Shown one piece after another: positions 38,119 through 47,116 of a stretch of DNA of 64,000 bases (its first letter is position 1; every line of letters starts with the position of its first letter). A model generated the notes under the pieces. That model did no database searches. It had not been told where the DNA came from and saw only the letters and a list, made by a program, of their open reading frames with translations. Where the stretch lies: contig NZ_JAQMYP010000011.1 of NCBI RefSeq assembly GCF_028369295.1, positions 1 through 64,000 of the forward strand, written 5' to 3'. Made by a program: the position numbers and the translations under genes. The DNA comes from Streptomyces sp. HD. GTDB lineage: Bacteria > Actinomycetota > Actinomycetes > Streptomycetales > Streptomycetaceae.

Positions 38119-38613
38119 TCAGTGCCCGAGAGGCGAGCGGAGATAGCGGATCCCGGGTCGTCCGCCGACGGTGGTGTCCTCCACGGCGGTGAAGGCGTTG
38201 CGCTCCAGGACCGTCCGGGAGGCGAGGTTGTCCAAGGTGGTGACCGCGACCAGGGACGTCAGCCCATACGCCGTAGCGGCCACCCGGCACACCTCGGCGA
38301 CCGCCGCCGTGGCGACGCCCTTGCCCGCCGCTTGTTCGCCGATCCGGTACCCCAACTCGGCGGATGCGTAGGCCACATCCATCAGGTTGACCCGCCCGAC
38401 CAGGCTGCCGTCGCCGTCCAGTACGACATGGAAGTGGCAGATCCCGGCGTCCTGTTCGGCCAGCAACGCCTCGTGCCGGGCGGCGAACCCGGCAGGGGTG
38501 AAGTAGGCGTCCCCGCGATCCGGGATGGAGCGGGTGAAGTACTCGCGGTTCTCCCGCTCGAAGGCCAGCAGGGCGTCCGCGTGGTCGGCGCGTAGGCGCT
38601 CCAGGGTCGGCAT
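38119..38613 (-). CDS. RimJ/RimL-type GNAT acetyltransferase
   Basis: A 164-aa ribosomal-protein-alanine-acetyltransferase-like protein: LERLRADHADALLAFERENR, FHVVLDGDGSLVGRVNL, then the CoA-binding ELGYRIGEQAAGKGVATAAV near residue 95 and LVAVTTLDNLASRTVLERNA (the alpha4 Asn/Ser segment). It ends RSPLGH. Start ATG 38613 (MPTLERL). The frame is open further upstream. A different minus frame runs on from its C-terminus into the Glu/Ala-encoding tandem repeat. Substrate unknown. Confidence 0.88.
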   Translation of the reverse strand: MPTLERLRADHADALLAFERENREYFTRSIPDRGDAYFTPAGFAARHEALLAEQDAGICHFHVVLDGDGSLVGRVNLMDVAYASAELGYRIGEQAAGKGVATAAVAEVCRVAATAYGLTSLVAVTTLDNLASRTVLERNAFTAVEDTTVGGRPGIRYLRSPLGH

Positions 38614-38716
38614 GGCGGTCAGGGTATGTCCGTACGACCGGGGTCGCACGGGCGTTTCCGGGGAGGCGACCCCAGGATGACGCCACGCCAGCGGCCCTCG
38701 GCCTACTGTCCACGGC

Positions 38717-39889
38717 ATGAACAGATCACGCCTCTTAGCGGTCGCGGCGTCCGCGGCGGTCCTCGCGCTCGGACCGGCTCTGACCCTCCCGGCAGTCGGC
38801 GCGGGCACCGCCTATGCCACACCGGCCTCCTCTTCCCCCGCTCCCTCCGCCGCCGTATCGGCCCAACTGCCCCGCCCCACCGGCCCGCACGCCGTGGGCC
38901 GCACCACCCTCCACCTCGTCGACTCCGGCCGGCCGGACCCCTGGGTGCCCTCCGCCGGTGCCCGTCAGCTGATGGTGTCCATGTACTACCCCGCCCGCCC
39001 GGGCACAGGCGGGCGGACTGCTCCTTACATGACCCTCGAAGAGGCCCGGCACCTGCTGAAGTTGAGGGTGCCGGACGCCACCGTCCCGCCCGAGACAATC
39101 TCCGGTGTCCGTACCTGGGCGCACAGTGATGCCCGCCCCGCCCACGGCAGGTTCCCGCTCGTCGTGCTCTCGCCCGGGTTCACGCTCCCGCGTGCCACCC
39201 TCAGCGGTCTCGCCGAGGATCTGGCCAGCCGGGGGTATGTGGTCGCGCTGGTCGACCATCCGTACGAGAACGCCGGTACGACCCTGCCCGACGGGCACAC
39301 GCTGCCGTGCGCCATCTGCGACGAGTTCCCCGAGGTCGGCCAGGCCGTCGTCGAGAGCCGTGCCAAGGACGTCTCCTTCGTGGTGGACAAGCTGACTGGC
39401 CGTCATCCGGCCTGGCGCTACGCACGCGTGATCGACACCGAGCGCATCGGTATGGCCGGTCATTCCATCGGCGGCGCCTCCGCGGCCACGACGATGGCGG
39501 CCGACCCGCGGGTGCGAGCCGGGGTGAACATGGACGGCGGCTTCCAGACCGAGAACCCCGCCTCCGGCCTCGACGGACGCCCCTTCTTGATGGTCGGGCA
39601 GCAGGAGAGGACCCTCGACGACGACTGGAACCAGGCCTGGGCGCAACTGGACGGCTGGAAGCGCTGGCTGACCTTCGTCGGAGCCGACCACGGCTCCTTC
39701 ACCGACGTACCGCTTCTCGCGGACCTGGTCGGCATCCCGGACACCGCCCCACTGCCCTACCTGCGTTCGCAGGCCCTCACGCGCGCGTACGTCGCCGCGT
39801 TCTTCGACCTGCACCTCAAGGGCGTCCCGCAGCCCCTGCTCGACGGGCCGTCGCCGGCCAACCCCGAGGTCAGCGTTCGTCTTCCCTGA
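38717..39889 (+). CDS. Secreted alpha/beta hydrolase (lipase/PAF-acetylhydrolase-like) with a TTA codon
   Basis: A 390-aa protein with a Sec signal peptide (LLAVAASAAVLALGPALTLP, cleavage after TAYA). The hydrolase core contains FPLVVLSPGFTLPRATLSGL, the nucleophile elbow GMAGHSIGGASAATT, an Asp-containing MDGGFQTENP region, and the late His in VGADHGSFTD. It resembles the platelet-activating-factor acetylhydrolase/chlorophyllase-like lipases. Codon 7 (38735-38737) is TTA, the rare leucine codon read by the bldA tRNA, and codons 3-4 (AGA, TCA) are also rare. Expression may therefore be developmentally gated. It is convergent with the MFS gene, overlapping by 20 bases. Confidence 0.88.
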   Translation: MNRSRLLAVAASAAVLALGPALTLPAVGAGTAYATPASSSPAPSAAVSAQLPRPTGPHAVGRTTLHLVDSGRPDPWVPSAGARQLMVSMYYPARPGTGGRTAPYMTLEEARHLLKLRVPDATVPPETISGVRTWAHSDARPAHGRFPLVVLSPGFTLPRATLSGLAEDLASRGYVVALVDHPYENAGTTLPDGHTLPCAICDEFPEVGQAVVESRAKDVSFVVDKLTGRHPAWRYARVIDTERIGMAGHSIGGASAATTMAADPRVRAGVNMDGGFQTENPASGLDGRPFLMVGQQERTLDDDWNQAWAQLDGWKRWLTFVGADHGSFTDVPLLADLVGIPDTAPLPYLRSQALTRAYVAAFFDLHLKGVPQPLLDGPSPANPEVSVRLP

Positions 39890-41528
39890 GGACGTCTTCC
39901 CGAAGCCCCTCTTTCCGAGGCCCGTCTGCTTTGACGTCCTCTTCGACGTCCTCCCTGAGCACCGGGAACCGCCTCGGCGCCAGCAGCAACAGCACCAGGA
40001 AGGCCAGCGCCGCCGCGCACGACGCGCCCAGATACACGGCGTGCACCGCGTCGGCGATGGCACGCCGCGTGGCCTCCGGTGCCGTACCGCCGGAATCCAG
40101 TGCCCGCGTCACCGAGTCCAGGTCGCTCGCGCCGCCGAGCCGCGCCGCCAGCACGCCGTTCGCCACCGCGCCGAAGACGGCCGCGCCCACGGTCTGCCCC
40201 GTCTGACGGCAGAACAGCACCGACGCCGTCGTCGTCCCCCGCTCCGACCAGCCCACCGTCGACTGCACGCCCACGATCAGCGGCAGTTGGAACAGCCCCA
40301 GCGCCGCCCCCAGCAACAGCATCAGCAGCGTCGGCTGCCAGGCCGCCCCGGGATACGGCAGAAGGGGAAACGCCAGCAGGATCAGCGACGCCGACCCGAC
40401 GCCCAGCATCGCGGTGTTCCGGAACCCGATCCTTCGGTACACGTGCTGACTGAGCGCGGCCGACACCGGCCAGCTCAACGTCCAGACGGACAGCACGAAT
40501 CCGGCCGCCACCGGGGCCAGGCCGAGCACCGACTGGGCGTACGTGGGGAGGAAGACCGTGGGCGCCACCATCAGCAGACCCAGTGCGCCCAGCGCCAGGT
40601 TCACCGCCGCGATCGTCCGGCGGCGCCACACCCAGCCGGGGATGATGGGGTCGGCCGCCCGGCGCTCCACGACCACCACGACCGCCGCGAGCGCAAGTCC
40701 CGTACCGAACAGGGCGATCGACTGCCCCGACAGCCACGGCCACGCCACCCCGCCCTGCACCAGCGCCGTCAGCAGCACGCCCCCGCAGGCGAACACCGCC
40801 AGCGCGCCCGCCCAGTCGACACGCGCACGCGTACCCGTCGTATCTGAGGTGTCCGCGGTGTCCGGGGCCCTGTCGGCTTCCCTGCCCGCCGAGTCCCGGT
40901 CCACGTTCCTGTCCGCGCCCGTGGCCCGTCGCGGCTCGTGCAGATGACGCACGATCAGCCACAACGCCACCGCCCCGATCGGCAGGTTGATGAGGAAGAT
41001 CCAGCGCCAGTCGGCGTACGCCGCCAGGATCCCGCCCAGCCCCGGGCCGGCGACCGCCGACACCGCCCACACCGTGGACAACTTGGCCTGGATCTTCGGG
41101 CGTTCCTTGAGCGGGTACAGATCGGCGGCCAGGGTCTGGACGGTGCCCTGAAGAGCACCGCCGCCCAGCCCCTGAACGATCCGGAACGCGATCAGCGCCG
41201 CCATGTTCCAGGCCACCGCGCACAGCAGCGAGCCCAGCAGGAACAGCGCCGCACCCGCGATCAGCACCGGCTTGCGGCCGAAGGTGTCGGAGAGCTTGCC
41301 GTAGACGGGGAGGGTCACGGTCACGGCCAGCAGGTAGCCGGAGAAGAGCCAGGAGAAGACGGAGAAGCCGCCCAGGTCACCGACGATCTGCGGTACGGCC
41401 GTGGAGACGATGGTGGAGTCGAGTGCCGCCAGCGCCATCGCGAGCATCAGGGCCGCGACAACGGCTGCTCGCTTCTCTGATCCGGTGCGCTGTGCGGTGT
41501 CGCGTATCGCGGGTGTCGTACTGCCCAC
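39870..41528 (-). CDS. DHA2/EmrB-family MFS multidrug exporter (14-TM)
   Basis: A 552-aa drug:proton antiporter. The N-terminal motif AALDSTIVSTAVPQIVGDLG (family motif D1) is near residue 36. Motif A is GKLSDTFGRKPVLIAG. Motif C-like sequence lies in WAVSAVAGPGLGGILAAYAD. A cytoplasmic Asp/Arg-rich loop (residues ~185-240) separates the halves. GTG 41528 is preferred because GGGGAAGGA precedes it. The frame extends to an ATG at 41624. The C-terminal tail is charged and repetitive (REDVEEDVKADGPRKEGLRE). Substrate unknown. Confidence 0.9.
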   Translation of the reverse strand: MGSTTPAIRDTAQRTGSEKRAAVVAALMLAMALAALDSTIVSTAVPQIVGDLGGFSVFSWLFSGYLLAVTVTLPVYGKLSDTFGRKPVLIAGAALFLLGSLLCAVAWNMAALIAFRIVQGLGGGALQGTVQTLAADLYPLKERPKIQAKLSTVWAVSAVAGPGLGGILAAYADWRWIFLINLPIGAVALWLIVRHLHEPRRATGADRNVDRDSAGREADRAPDTADTSDTTGTRARVDWAGALAVFACGGVLLTALVQGGVAWPWLSGQSIALFGTGLALAAVVVVVERRAADPIIPGWVWRRRTIAAVNLALGALGLLMVAPTVFLPTYAQSVLGLAPVAAGFVLSVWTLSWPVSAALSQHVYRRIGFRNTAMLGVGSASLILLAFPLLPYPGAAWQPTLLMLLLGAALGLFQLPLIVGVQSTVGWSERGTTTASVLFCRQTGQTVGAAVFGAVANGVLAARLGGASDLDSVTRALDSGGTAPEATRRAIADAVHAVYLGASCAAALAFLVLLLLAPRRFPVLREDVEEDVKADGPRKEGLREDVLREDER

Positions 41529-41998
41529 CGGGTTCCTTCCCCTTCGGTTTCCCGTGTCGGGTTTCCGTGTTGATTTCCCGTATTGGTTTCCCCGTGCATC
41601 TATCTGCCGCGAACAGCTTCCCACTTGACCCTCACGTCGCGGGAGGGTGGAGCCTGGATGCGTCCGACGGGGGAGACAACCCCTAGAAGTCCTCCACCGG
41701 TGGGAGGACAGCCCCTAGGGGTACCTCCGTACTAGGGCTCGGGGCGGCTTCGTACCGGCGGAGGATGAGACATGACCCGGCTCGTCCATAGCCTGGCTGT
41801 ACGCCGCTGGGGGGCGGCTGACCGAACCCACGGGGGTGGGGTTTTCCCCAGCACAAGACGGGGCTGAGCACCAGCGCGCCGGACCCGTTCCCGCCGCGAG
41901 ACTGACCGTCGTATCAGTTCTCGTGGTTCACCCGCTGCACGACGGATCCACCTGTTGAACCACCTGTTTCATTCATTGACCGACATAGGAGACATACC
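41529..41998. other. Long divergent regulatory region between MFS and ABC transporter genes
   Basis: 470 bases without a convincing gene. Dyads cluster at 41678-41737 (annotated separately). The ribosome site of the ABC ATPase (TAGGAGAC) lies at about 41985-41992. A less GC-rich patch at 41550-41600 (GTTGATTTCCCGTATTGG) may belong to the leader of the MFS gene. Confidence 0.6.
41678..41737. promoter_or_regulatory. Cluster of palindromes around CCCCTAGGGG and GTACCTCCGTAC
   Basis: CCCCTAGGGG (41712-41721) is a perfect palindrome, and GTAC-CTCC-GTAC (41721-41732) overlaps it. CCCTAG/CTAGGG brackets the pair (41713-41737). AACCCCTAG (41678-41686) and TCCTCC-ACCGGT-GGGAGGA (41690-41708) add further dyads. 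This looks like a multi-site operator for a divergent promoter. The cognate regulator is not in the window. Confidence 0.6.
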
Positions 41999-42787
41999 GT
42001 GACATCGGCTGTGACCATTCCCAGGCACGGGGGCACTGGAGGGCGTACGGCCGTTGCCGCGCGGGCGCGGCAGGTCGTCAAGGCGTACGGGTCGGGGGAG
42101 ACCCGAGTCGTCGCTCTCGACCATGTCGACGTGGACATCGCGTGTGGGCAGTTCACCGCGATCATGGGCCCCTCGGGGTCCGGCAAGTCCACGCTGATGC
42201 ACTGCCTCGCCGGGCTCGACACCGTCACCAGCGGTCAGATCTATCTCGACGAGACCGAGATCACCGGCCTGAAGGACAAGAAGCTCACGCAGCTGCGCCG
42301 GGACCGGATCGGCTTCATCTTCCAGGCGTTCAACCTGCTGCCGACGCTCAACGCCCTGGAGAACATCACGCTGCCCATGGACATCGCCGGCCGCAAGCCC
42401 GACAAGCAGTGGCTCGCGCGCGTGGTCGACACAGTTGGACTTTCCGACCGACTCAAGCACCGGCCCACCCAGCTCTCCGGAGGCCAGCAGCAGCGCGTCG
42501 CCGTCGCCCGTGCCCTGGCCGCCCGACCGGAGATCATCTTCGGTGACGAGCCGACCGGAAACCTCGACTCGCGCGCGGGGGCCGAGGTGCTGAGCTTCCT
42601 GCGCAGGTCGGTGGACGAGCTCGGGCAGACCATCGTGATGGTCACGCACGACCCCGTCGCCGCCTCGTACGCGGACCGTGTGCTGTACCTCGCCGACGGC
42701 CGCATCGTCGACGAGATGTACAAGCCGACCGCCGACGCCGTCCTGGACCGCATGAAGGACTTCGACGCGCGGGGGCGTACGTCATGA
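41999..42787 (+). CDS. ABC transporter ATP-binding protein (LolD/MacB type)
   Basis: A 262-aa ATPase. Walker A is GPSGSGKSTLMHCLAGL near residue 57, the Q-loop is in IGFIFQAFNLLPTLNALEN, the signature is LSGGQQQRVAVARALA, and Walker B with the following switch are in IIFGDEPTGNLDSR and MVTHDPVAA. It powers the FtsX-type permease whose ATG overlaps its stop (ATGA, 42784-42787). GTG 41999 has TAGGAGAC upstream. The pair belongs to the export class that handles lipids, peptides or envelope-stress substrates. Confidence 0.95.
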   Translation: MTSAVTIPRHGGTGGRTAVAARARQVVKAYGSGETRVVALDHVDVDIACGQFTAIMGPSGSGKSTLMHCLAGLDTVTSGQIYLDETEITGLKDKKLTQLRRDRIGFIFQAFNLLPTLNALENITLPMDIAGRKPDKQWLARVVDTVGLSDRLKHRPTQLSGGQQQRVAVARALAARPEIIFGDEPTGNLDSRAGAEVLSFLRRSVDELGQTIVMVTHDPVAASYADRVLYLADGRIVDEMYKPTADAVLDRMKDFDARGRTS

Positions 42788-45378
42788 CCGTCCTGAAGAC
42801 CTCGATGCGCAACTTCTTCGCGCACAAGGGGCGGATGGCCCTGTCGGCCGTGGCCGTGCTGCTGTCGGTGGCCTTCGTCTGCGGCACCCTCGTGTTCACG
42901 GACACGATGAACACCACCTTCGACAAGCTCTTCGCCGTCACCTCCTCCGACGTCACCGTCAGCCCGAAGGACGCCGAGGATGAGGACGACGGCGCCGGTA
43001 CGGGCCGGCCGGTCTCGCTGCCCGCCTCCACCGTCGAGCAGGTCGCGGCCGTCGACGGCGTCAAGAAGGCGGAGGGCGCGGTCGGTTCGACGAACGTCAC
43101 GGTCGTCAACTCCGAGAACAAGAACATGGGTTCCTCCAACGGCGCGCCCACCTTCGCCGGCAACTGGACCCGGAACGACCTGAAGTCCATGGAGATCGCC
43201 TCCGGGCACGCCCCGCGCGGGCCCACCGAGGTCATGGTCGACGCGGACACCGCCGACAAGCACGACCTCAAGCTCGGCGACGAACTGCGCACCATCGCCG
43301 CCACCGGCGACATCCGCGCGCGGATCGTCGGCATCGCCTCCTGGAAGGTGACCAACCCGGGAGCGGCCGTCGTCTACTTCGACACCGAGACCGCCCAGCG
43401 CACCCTGCTCGGCGCCACCGGCCGCTTCACCCAGGTCGCCGTCACGGCGGCGGCCGGCGTGAGCGACGCGCAGCTGAAGCGGAACGTCGCCGAGGCACTG
43501 GACGGCGCGTCCAGCGGGGCGTCCAACGGGGCCTACAAGGTCCAGACGGCCAAGGAGACCGCCGACGAGAACCGCAAGGACGTCGGCGAGTTCATGGACA
43601 TCATCAAGTACGCCATGCTCGGCTTCGCCGGGATCGCGTTCCTGGTCGGCATCTTCCTGATCATCAACACCTTCTCGATGCTGGTCGCCCAGCGCACCCG
43701 CGAGATCGGCCTGATGCGGGCGATCGGCTCCTCGCGACGCCAGGTCAACCGTTCCGTGCTGGTGGAAGCACTGCTGCTCGGCTTCGTCGGATCGGTGCTG
43801 GGCGTGGGCGCCGGTGTCGGTATCGCCGTCGGCCTGATGAAGCTGATGTCGATGGCCGGCATGAACCTCTCCACCGACGACCTCACGGTGAAGGTGACGA
43901 CCCCGGTGGTCGGCCTGGTCCTCGGCGTAGTGGTGACGGTGCTGGCGGCCTACCTGCCCGCCCGCCGTGCCGGCAAGGTCTCCCCGATGGCCGCCCTGCG
44001 CGACGCCGGAACACCGGCGGACGGCAAGGCCGGCTGGACCCGGGGCCTCATCGGACTCGTCCTGACGGGCGCCGGCGCCTTCGCCCTCTACACGGCCGCC
44101 ACGGCCGACAAGGCGAGCGACGGCGCGCTGATGCTGGGCGGCGGCGTGGTGCTGTCCCTGATCGGCTTCGTGGTCATCGGCCCGCTGCTCGCGGGCGGCG
44201 TGGTCCGGGTGATCAGCGCGGTCCTGCTGCGGGCCTTCGGCCCGGTCGGACGCATGGCCGAACGCAACGCCCTGCGCAACCCGCGCCGTACCGGCGCCAC
44301 GGGCGCCGCCCTGATGATCGGCCTCGCACTGGTGGCCTGTCTGTCGGTGGTCGGCTCCTCGATGGTCGCCTCGGCGACGAGCGAGCTGGACAAGTCGGTG
44401 GGTGCGGACTTCATCGTCATGCGCGGCCAGCAGATGATCGTCCCGGGCGCCGAGAAGGCGATGCGGCAGACGCCGGGCCTGGAGCACGTCACCCGCTCCA
44501 AGGAGGTCCACGCCACGCTGACCTCACCGGACGGCAAGACCGACGACACGGGGCTCACAGCGGCCGACCCGACGTACGCCGAGGACCTTCGCCGCACGAC
44601 CACGGAGGGCACCCTGTCCGCCGCCTACGGCAAGGACGCCATGTCGGTCGGCTCCGACTACGCCACCAAGCACGGCGTGCACGTCGGCGACACCGTCACC
44701 GTCGCCTTCAAGGGCGGCGAGACGGCGAAACTGAAGGTCGCGGCCATCACGGACGACGACACCTCCTTCGACCAGGGCGCGCGCTACATCAGCATCGAGA
44801 CGCTGCAGAAGTACCTCCCCGCCGACCGGATCCCGCAGAGCCAGATGCTGCTCGGCAAGGCGAAGGAAGGCCAGGAGGAGGCGGCGTACGCGGCCCTGAA
44901 GAAGTCGCTGCACGACTATCCGCAGTACCCGGTCCGCGACCAGACCGACTACAAGCAGGAGCTCAAGGACCAGATGGGCCAGCTCCTGAACATGATCTAC
45001 GGCCTGCTGGCCCTGGCGATCATCGTGGCGGTCCTGGGCGTCGTGAACACCCTGGCCCTGTCGGTGGTCGAGCGGACGAGGGAGATCGGCCTGATGCGCG
45101 CGATCGGCCTCTCCCGCCGCCAGCTGCGCCGCATGATCCGCATGGAGTCGGTGGTGATCGCCCTGTTCGGCGCCCTGCTCGGCCTGGGTCTGGGCATGGG
45201 CTGGGGCGCGACGGCCCAGCGGCTCCTGGCCCTGGAGGGCCTGAACGTCCTGGACATCCCGTGGCCGACGATCATCGGGGTCTTCATCGGCTCGGCGTTC
45301 GTGGGACTGTTCGCGGCGCTGGTCCCGGCGTTCAGGGCGGGCCGGATGAACGTACTGAACGCGATAGCCACCGAATAG
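42784..45378 (+). CDS. FtsX-like ABC transporter permease (two FtsX domains)
   Basis: An 864-aa permease with the MacB-like layout duplicated. An N-terminal helix (GRMALSAVAVLLSVAFVCGT) is followed by an extracytoplasmic domain, then three helices in the first FtsX domain (GFAGIAFLVGIFLIINTFSM, with the conserved QRTREIGLMRAIGSSRRQV). A second set at the C-terminus has VERTREIGLMRAIGLSRRQL and ALAIIVAVLGVVNTLAL. Translationally coupled to the ATPase. A strong terminator follows at 45406-45443. Substrate unknown. Relatives are often controlled by adjacent two-component systems, but none is present here. Confidence 0.94.
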   Translation: MTVLKTSMRNFFAHKGRMALSAVAVLLSVAFVCGTLVFTDTMNTTFDKLFAVTSSDVTVSPKDAEDEDDGAGTGRPVSLPASTVEQVAAVDGVKKAEGAVGSTNVTVVNSENKNMGSSNGAPTFAGNWTRNDLKSMEIASGHAPRGPTEVMVDADTADKHDLKLGDELRTIAATGDIRARIVGIASWKVTNPGAAVVYFDTETAQRTLLGATGRFTQVAVTAAAGVSDAQLKRNVAEALDGASSGASNGAYKVQTAKETADENRKDVGEFMDIIKYAMLGFAGIAFLVGIFLIINTFSMLVAQRTREIGLMRAIGSSRRQVNRSVLVEALLLGFVGSVLGVGAGVGIAVGLMKLMSMAGMNLSTDDLTVKVTTPVVGLVLGVVVTVLAAYLPARRAGKVSPMAALRDAGTPADGKAGWTRGLIGLVLTGAGAFALYTAATADKASDGALMLGGGVVLSLIGFVVIGPLLAGGVVRVISAVLLRAFGPVGRMAERNALRNPRRTGATGAALMIGLALVACLSVVGSSMVASATSELDKSVGADFIVMRGQQMIVPGAEKAMRQTPGLEHVTRSKEVHATLTSPDGKTDDTGLTAADPTYAEDLRRTTTEGTLSAAYGKDAMSVGSDYATKHGVHVGDTVTVAFKGGETAKLKVAAITDDDTSFDQGARYISIETLQKYLPADRIPQSQMLLGKAKEGQEEAAYAALKKSLHDYPQYPVRDQTDYKQELKDQMGQLLNMIYGLLALAIIVAVLGVVNTLALSVVERTREIGLMRAIGLSRRQLRRMIRMESVVIALFGALLGLGLGMGWGATAQRLLALEGLNVLDIPWPTIIGVFIGSAFVGLFAALVPAFRAGRMNVLNAIATE

Positions 45379-45405
45379 CCACCGCACACGGGGGTTGCGG
45401 GGGAC

Positions 45406-45443
45406 GGGCCCGGTCCGGAGGCATTGCCTTGCGGACCGGGCCC
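45406..45443. terminator. Bidirectional terminator between the permease and DUF2079 genes
   Basis: A 12-bp perfect stem (GGGCCCGGTCCG with CGGACCGGGCCC) and a 14-base loop, between convergent stop codons at 45378 and 45451. Confidence 0.85.
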
Positions 45444-45450
45444 AAGGCCG

Positions 45451-46899
45451 TCACCGCCGCTTGAGGAGTACGACTCCCTGGACGTTGCCCTCGACGGTGT
45501 ACCGGGCCTCGGGGTGGAGGGAGGCGACGTAGGCCTCGACGTCGCGGTAGCGCCTGCGGGAGTTGTCGAGGGCGATGAAGTCGGGGTTAATGCCGCGCGT
45601 AGTGCTGATCCAGAAGACGCGGCAACGTGAGGTGAGCCGGCTGATCGGCGCGATGTTCGCCTCGACGGAGGCGCCGTCCGGAATCTCGGCCAGCAGCCGC
45701 TCGATCGCCGTCACGCGCGCGGGCTTGCGATAGATCTCGCTCTCGCTCAGGGAGGCCAGCGGCAGCGAGGTCGTGAGCGCGAGGGAGGCCGCGGCGACGG
45801 CGGCGGGCAGGTGCCGGGCGTAGGAACGCAGCCACGCGCGTGTGCTGTCGCGGGAGCCGTCGAGGGCATCGACGAGAGCGAGGGTCACGACGGGCATCAG
45901 GACGGCGCTGTAGTGCCAGTCGATGCCCCAGTACTGCGGATAGGAGGAGACGAAACGCCAGCCGATGGTCGGCAGGGCGACGAGGAGGAGCGGGGACCGC
46001 AGGGCGAGCAGTCCGGTGGTGGGTATCAGCAGCCACCCGACCGTGCGGAGCTTGGTGTCGAGCCCGTCGAGCGGCCCGCCGCCCCCCGACTCGTTGACCT
46101 TGTTCCAGTAGTCGTAGGTGCCGGCGCTGTTGAAGCTCGGTATGACCAGCAGCAGGGTGACGGCGACGGCCACCACGCCGAAGACGGCGACGCCGGTCGC
46201 GTAGCGGGCGGCGCGCGGGGAGTCACCGCGTGCGCGCAGGGCGACGACCACGGCGATGGCGGCGAGCGTCATCCCCAGGTCCTCCTTCACGAGGACGAGG
46301 GGCAGCGCCCAGAGCAGAGCCGCACGCCAACGCCGGGCGAGCAGCGCCTCAAGGCTGAAGGCGATGAGCGGGACGGCGAAACAGATCTCGTGGAAGTCGA
46401 AGTCGACGGCCTGCTGCAACCCCCAGGACAGCCCGTACGCGACACCGAGCGCCAGCCCACGCGCCCGCCCGAGCAGCCGGGCGGCGGCACGGGCGACCGG
46501 GACCGCGGACAGGGCGAAGAGCGCGGCCTGCGCGACGAGGAGGGTGACGGGTGAGGGGAAGATCCGGTACAGGGGCGCGAGGAGGACGGTGACAGGGCTG
46601 AAGTGATCGCCCAGGATGTTGAACCCGGGGCCCTTGAGATCGGCGATGGGCGCCTGCAGATGCGCGTACGCCCGGATGACCTGCTCGAAGATGCCGAGAT
46701 CCCACGACTTCTGGCCCAGATGCCGGTAGCGCCCCACGGAGACGATCGCGTACCCGACGAACAGCGCCGCGGCCAGCAGCCATGGATCACGCCGGCCACC
46801 GTCGGACCGCTCTTTCCCCGAGGAGCGGGACGTGTTCTGCACCGGTATGTGGGGCTCCGTGGAGGTGTCCTTGGTCGTGGACGTGGCGGAGGTGGGCAT
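45451..46899 (-). CDS. DUF2079-family polytopic membrane protein
   Basis: A 482-aa protein with about ten hydrophobic segments. The sequence RYRHLGQKSWDLGIFEQVIR near residue 57, GDHFSPVTVLLAPLYRIFPS near 100, VDFDFHEICFAVPLIAFSLE near 165 and KEDLGMTLA near 200 are recognisable for DUF2079. This family is thought to be related to GT-C glycosyltransferases, with acidic residues on extracytoplasmic loops. The N-terminal 35 residues are Thr/Ser-rich. It diverges from mfd, 217 bases away. Biochemical role not established. Confidence 0.87.
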   Translation of the reverse strand: MPTSATSTTKDTSTEPHIPVQNTSRSSGKERSDGGRRDPWLLAAALFVGYAIVSVGRYRHLGQKSWDLGIFEQVIRAYAHLQAPIADLKGPGFNILGDHFSPVTVLLAPLYRIFPSPVTLLVAQAALFALSAVPVARAAARLLGRARGLALGVAYGLSWGLQQAVDFDFHEICFAVPLIAFSLEALLARRWRAALLWALPLVLVKEDLGMTLAAIAVVVALRARGDSPRAARYATGVAVFGVVAVAVTLLLVIPSFNSAGTYDYWNKVNESGGGGPLDGLDTKLRTVGWLLIPTTGLLALRSPLLLVALPTIGWRFVSSYPQYWGIDWHYSAVLMPVVTLALVDALDGSRDSTRAWLRSYARHLPAAVAAASLALTTSLPLASLSESEIYRKPARVTAIERLLAEIPDGASVEANIAPISRLTSRCRVFWISTTRGINPDFIALDNSRRRYRDVEAYVASLHPEARYTVEGNVQGVVLLKRR

Positions 46900-47116
46900 G
46901 AGGGGACCTTACGCGGTGTACATGCGTGGCCTTGACCCGCAGGGGGGCACGGCGTCCCCGACCCGGGACGCCGCCCGTGCAGACGCCGTACAGCAGAGAT
47001 CCGGCGTTATCCACAGGCCCCGCGTCCGCCCGCGCAGCGACGTACGCTGGAAGACCCCGGCCCGTTACCCGCGTCGGGCCCTTCGTGTTGCCCACCCCGG
47101 ACGGAAGCGCCCCCGA

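Noticed and set aside
41683..41871. 62-aa minus-strand ORF in the MFS/ABC intergenic region
   Set aside because: It runs across the palindrome cluster, has no ribosome site and has no recognisable protein features.
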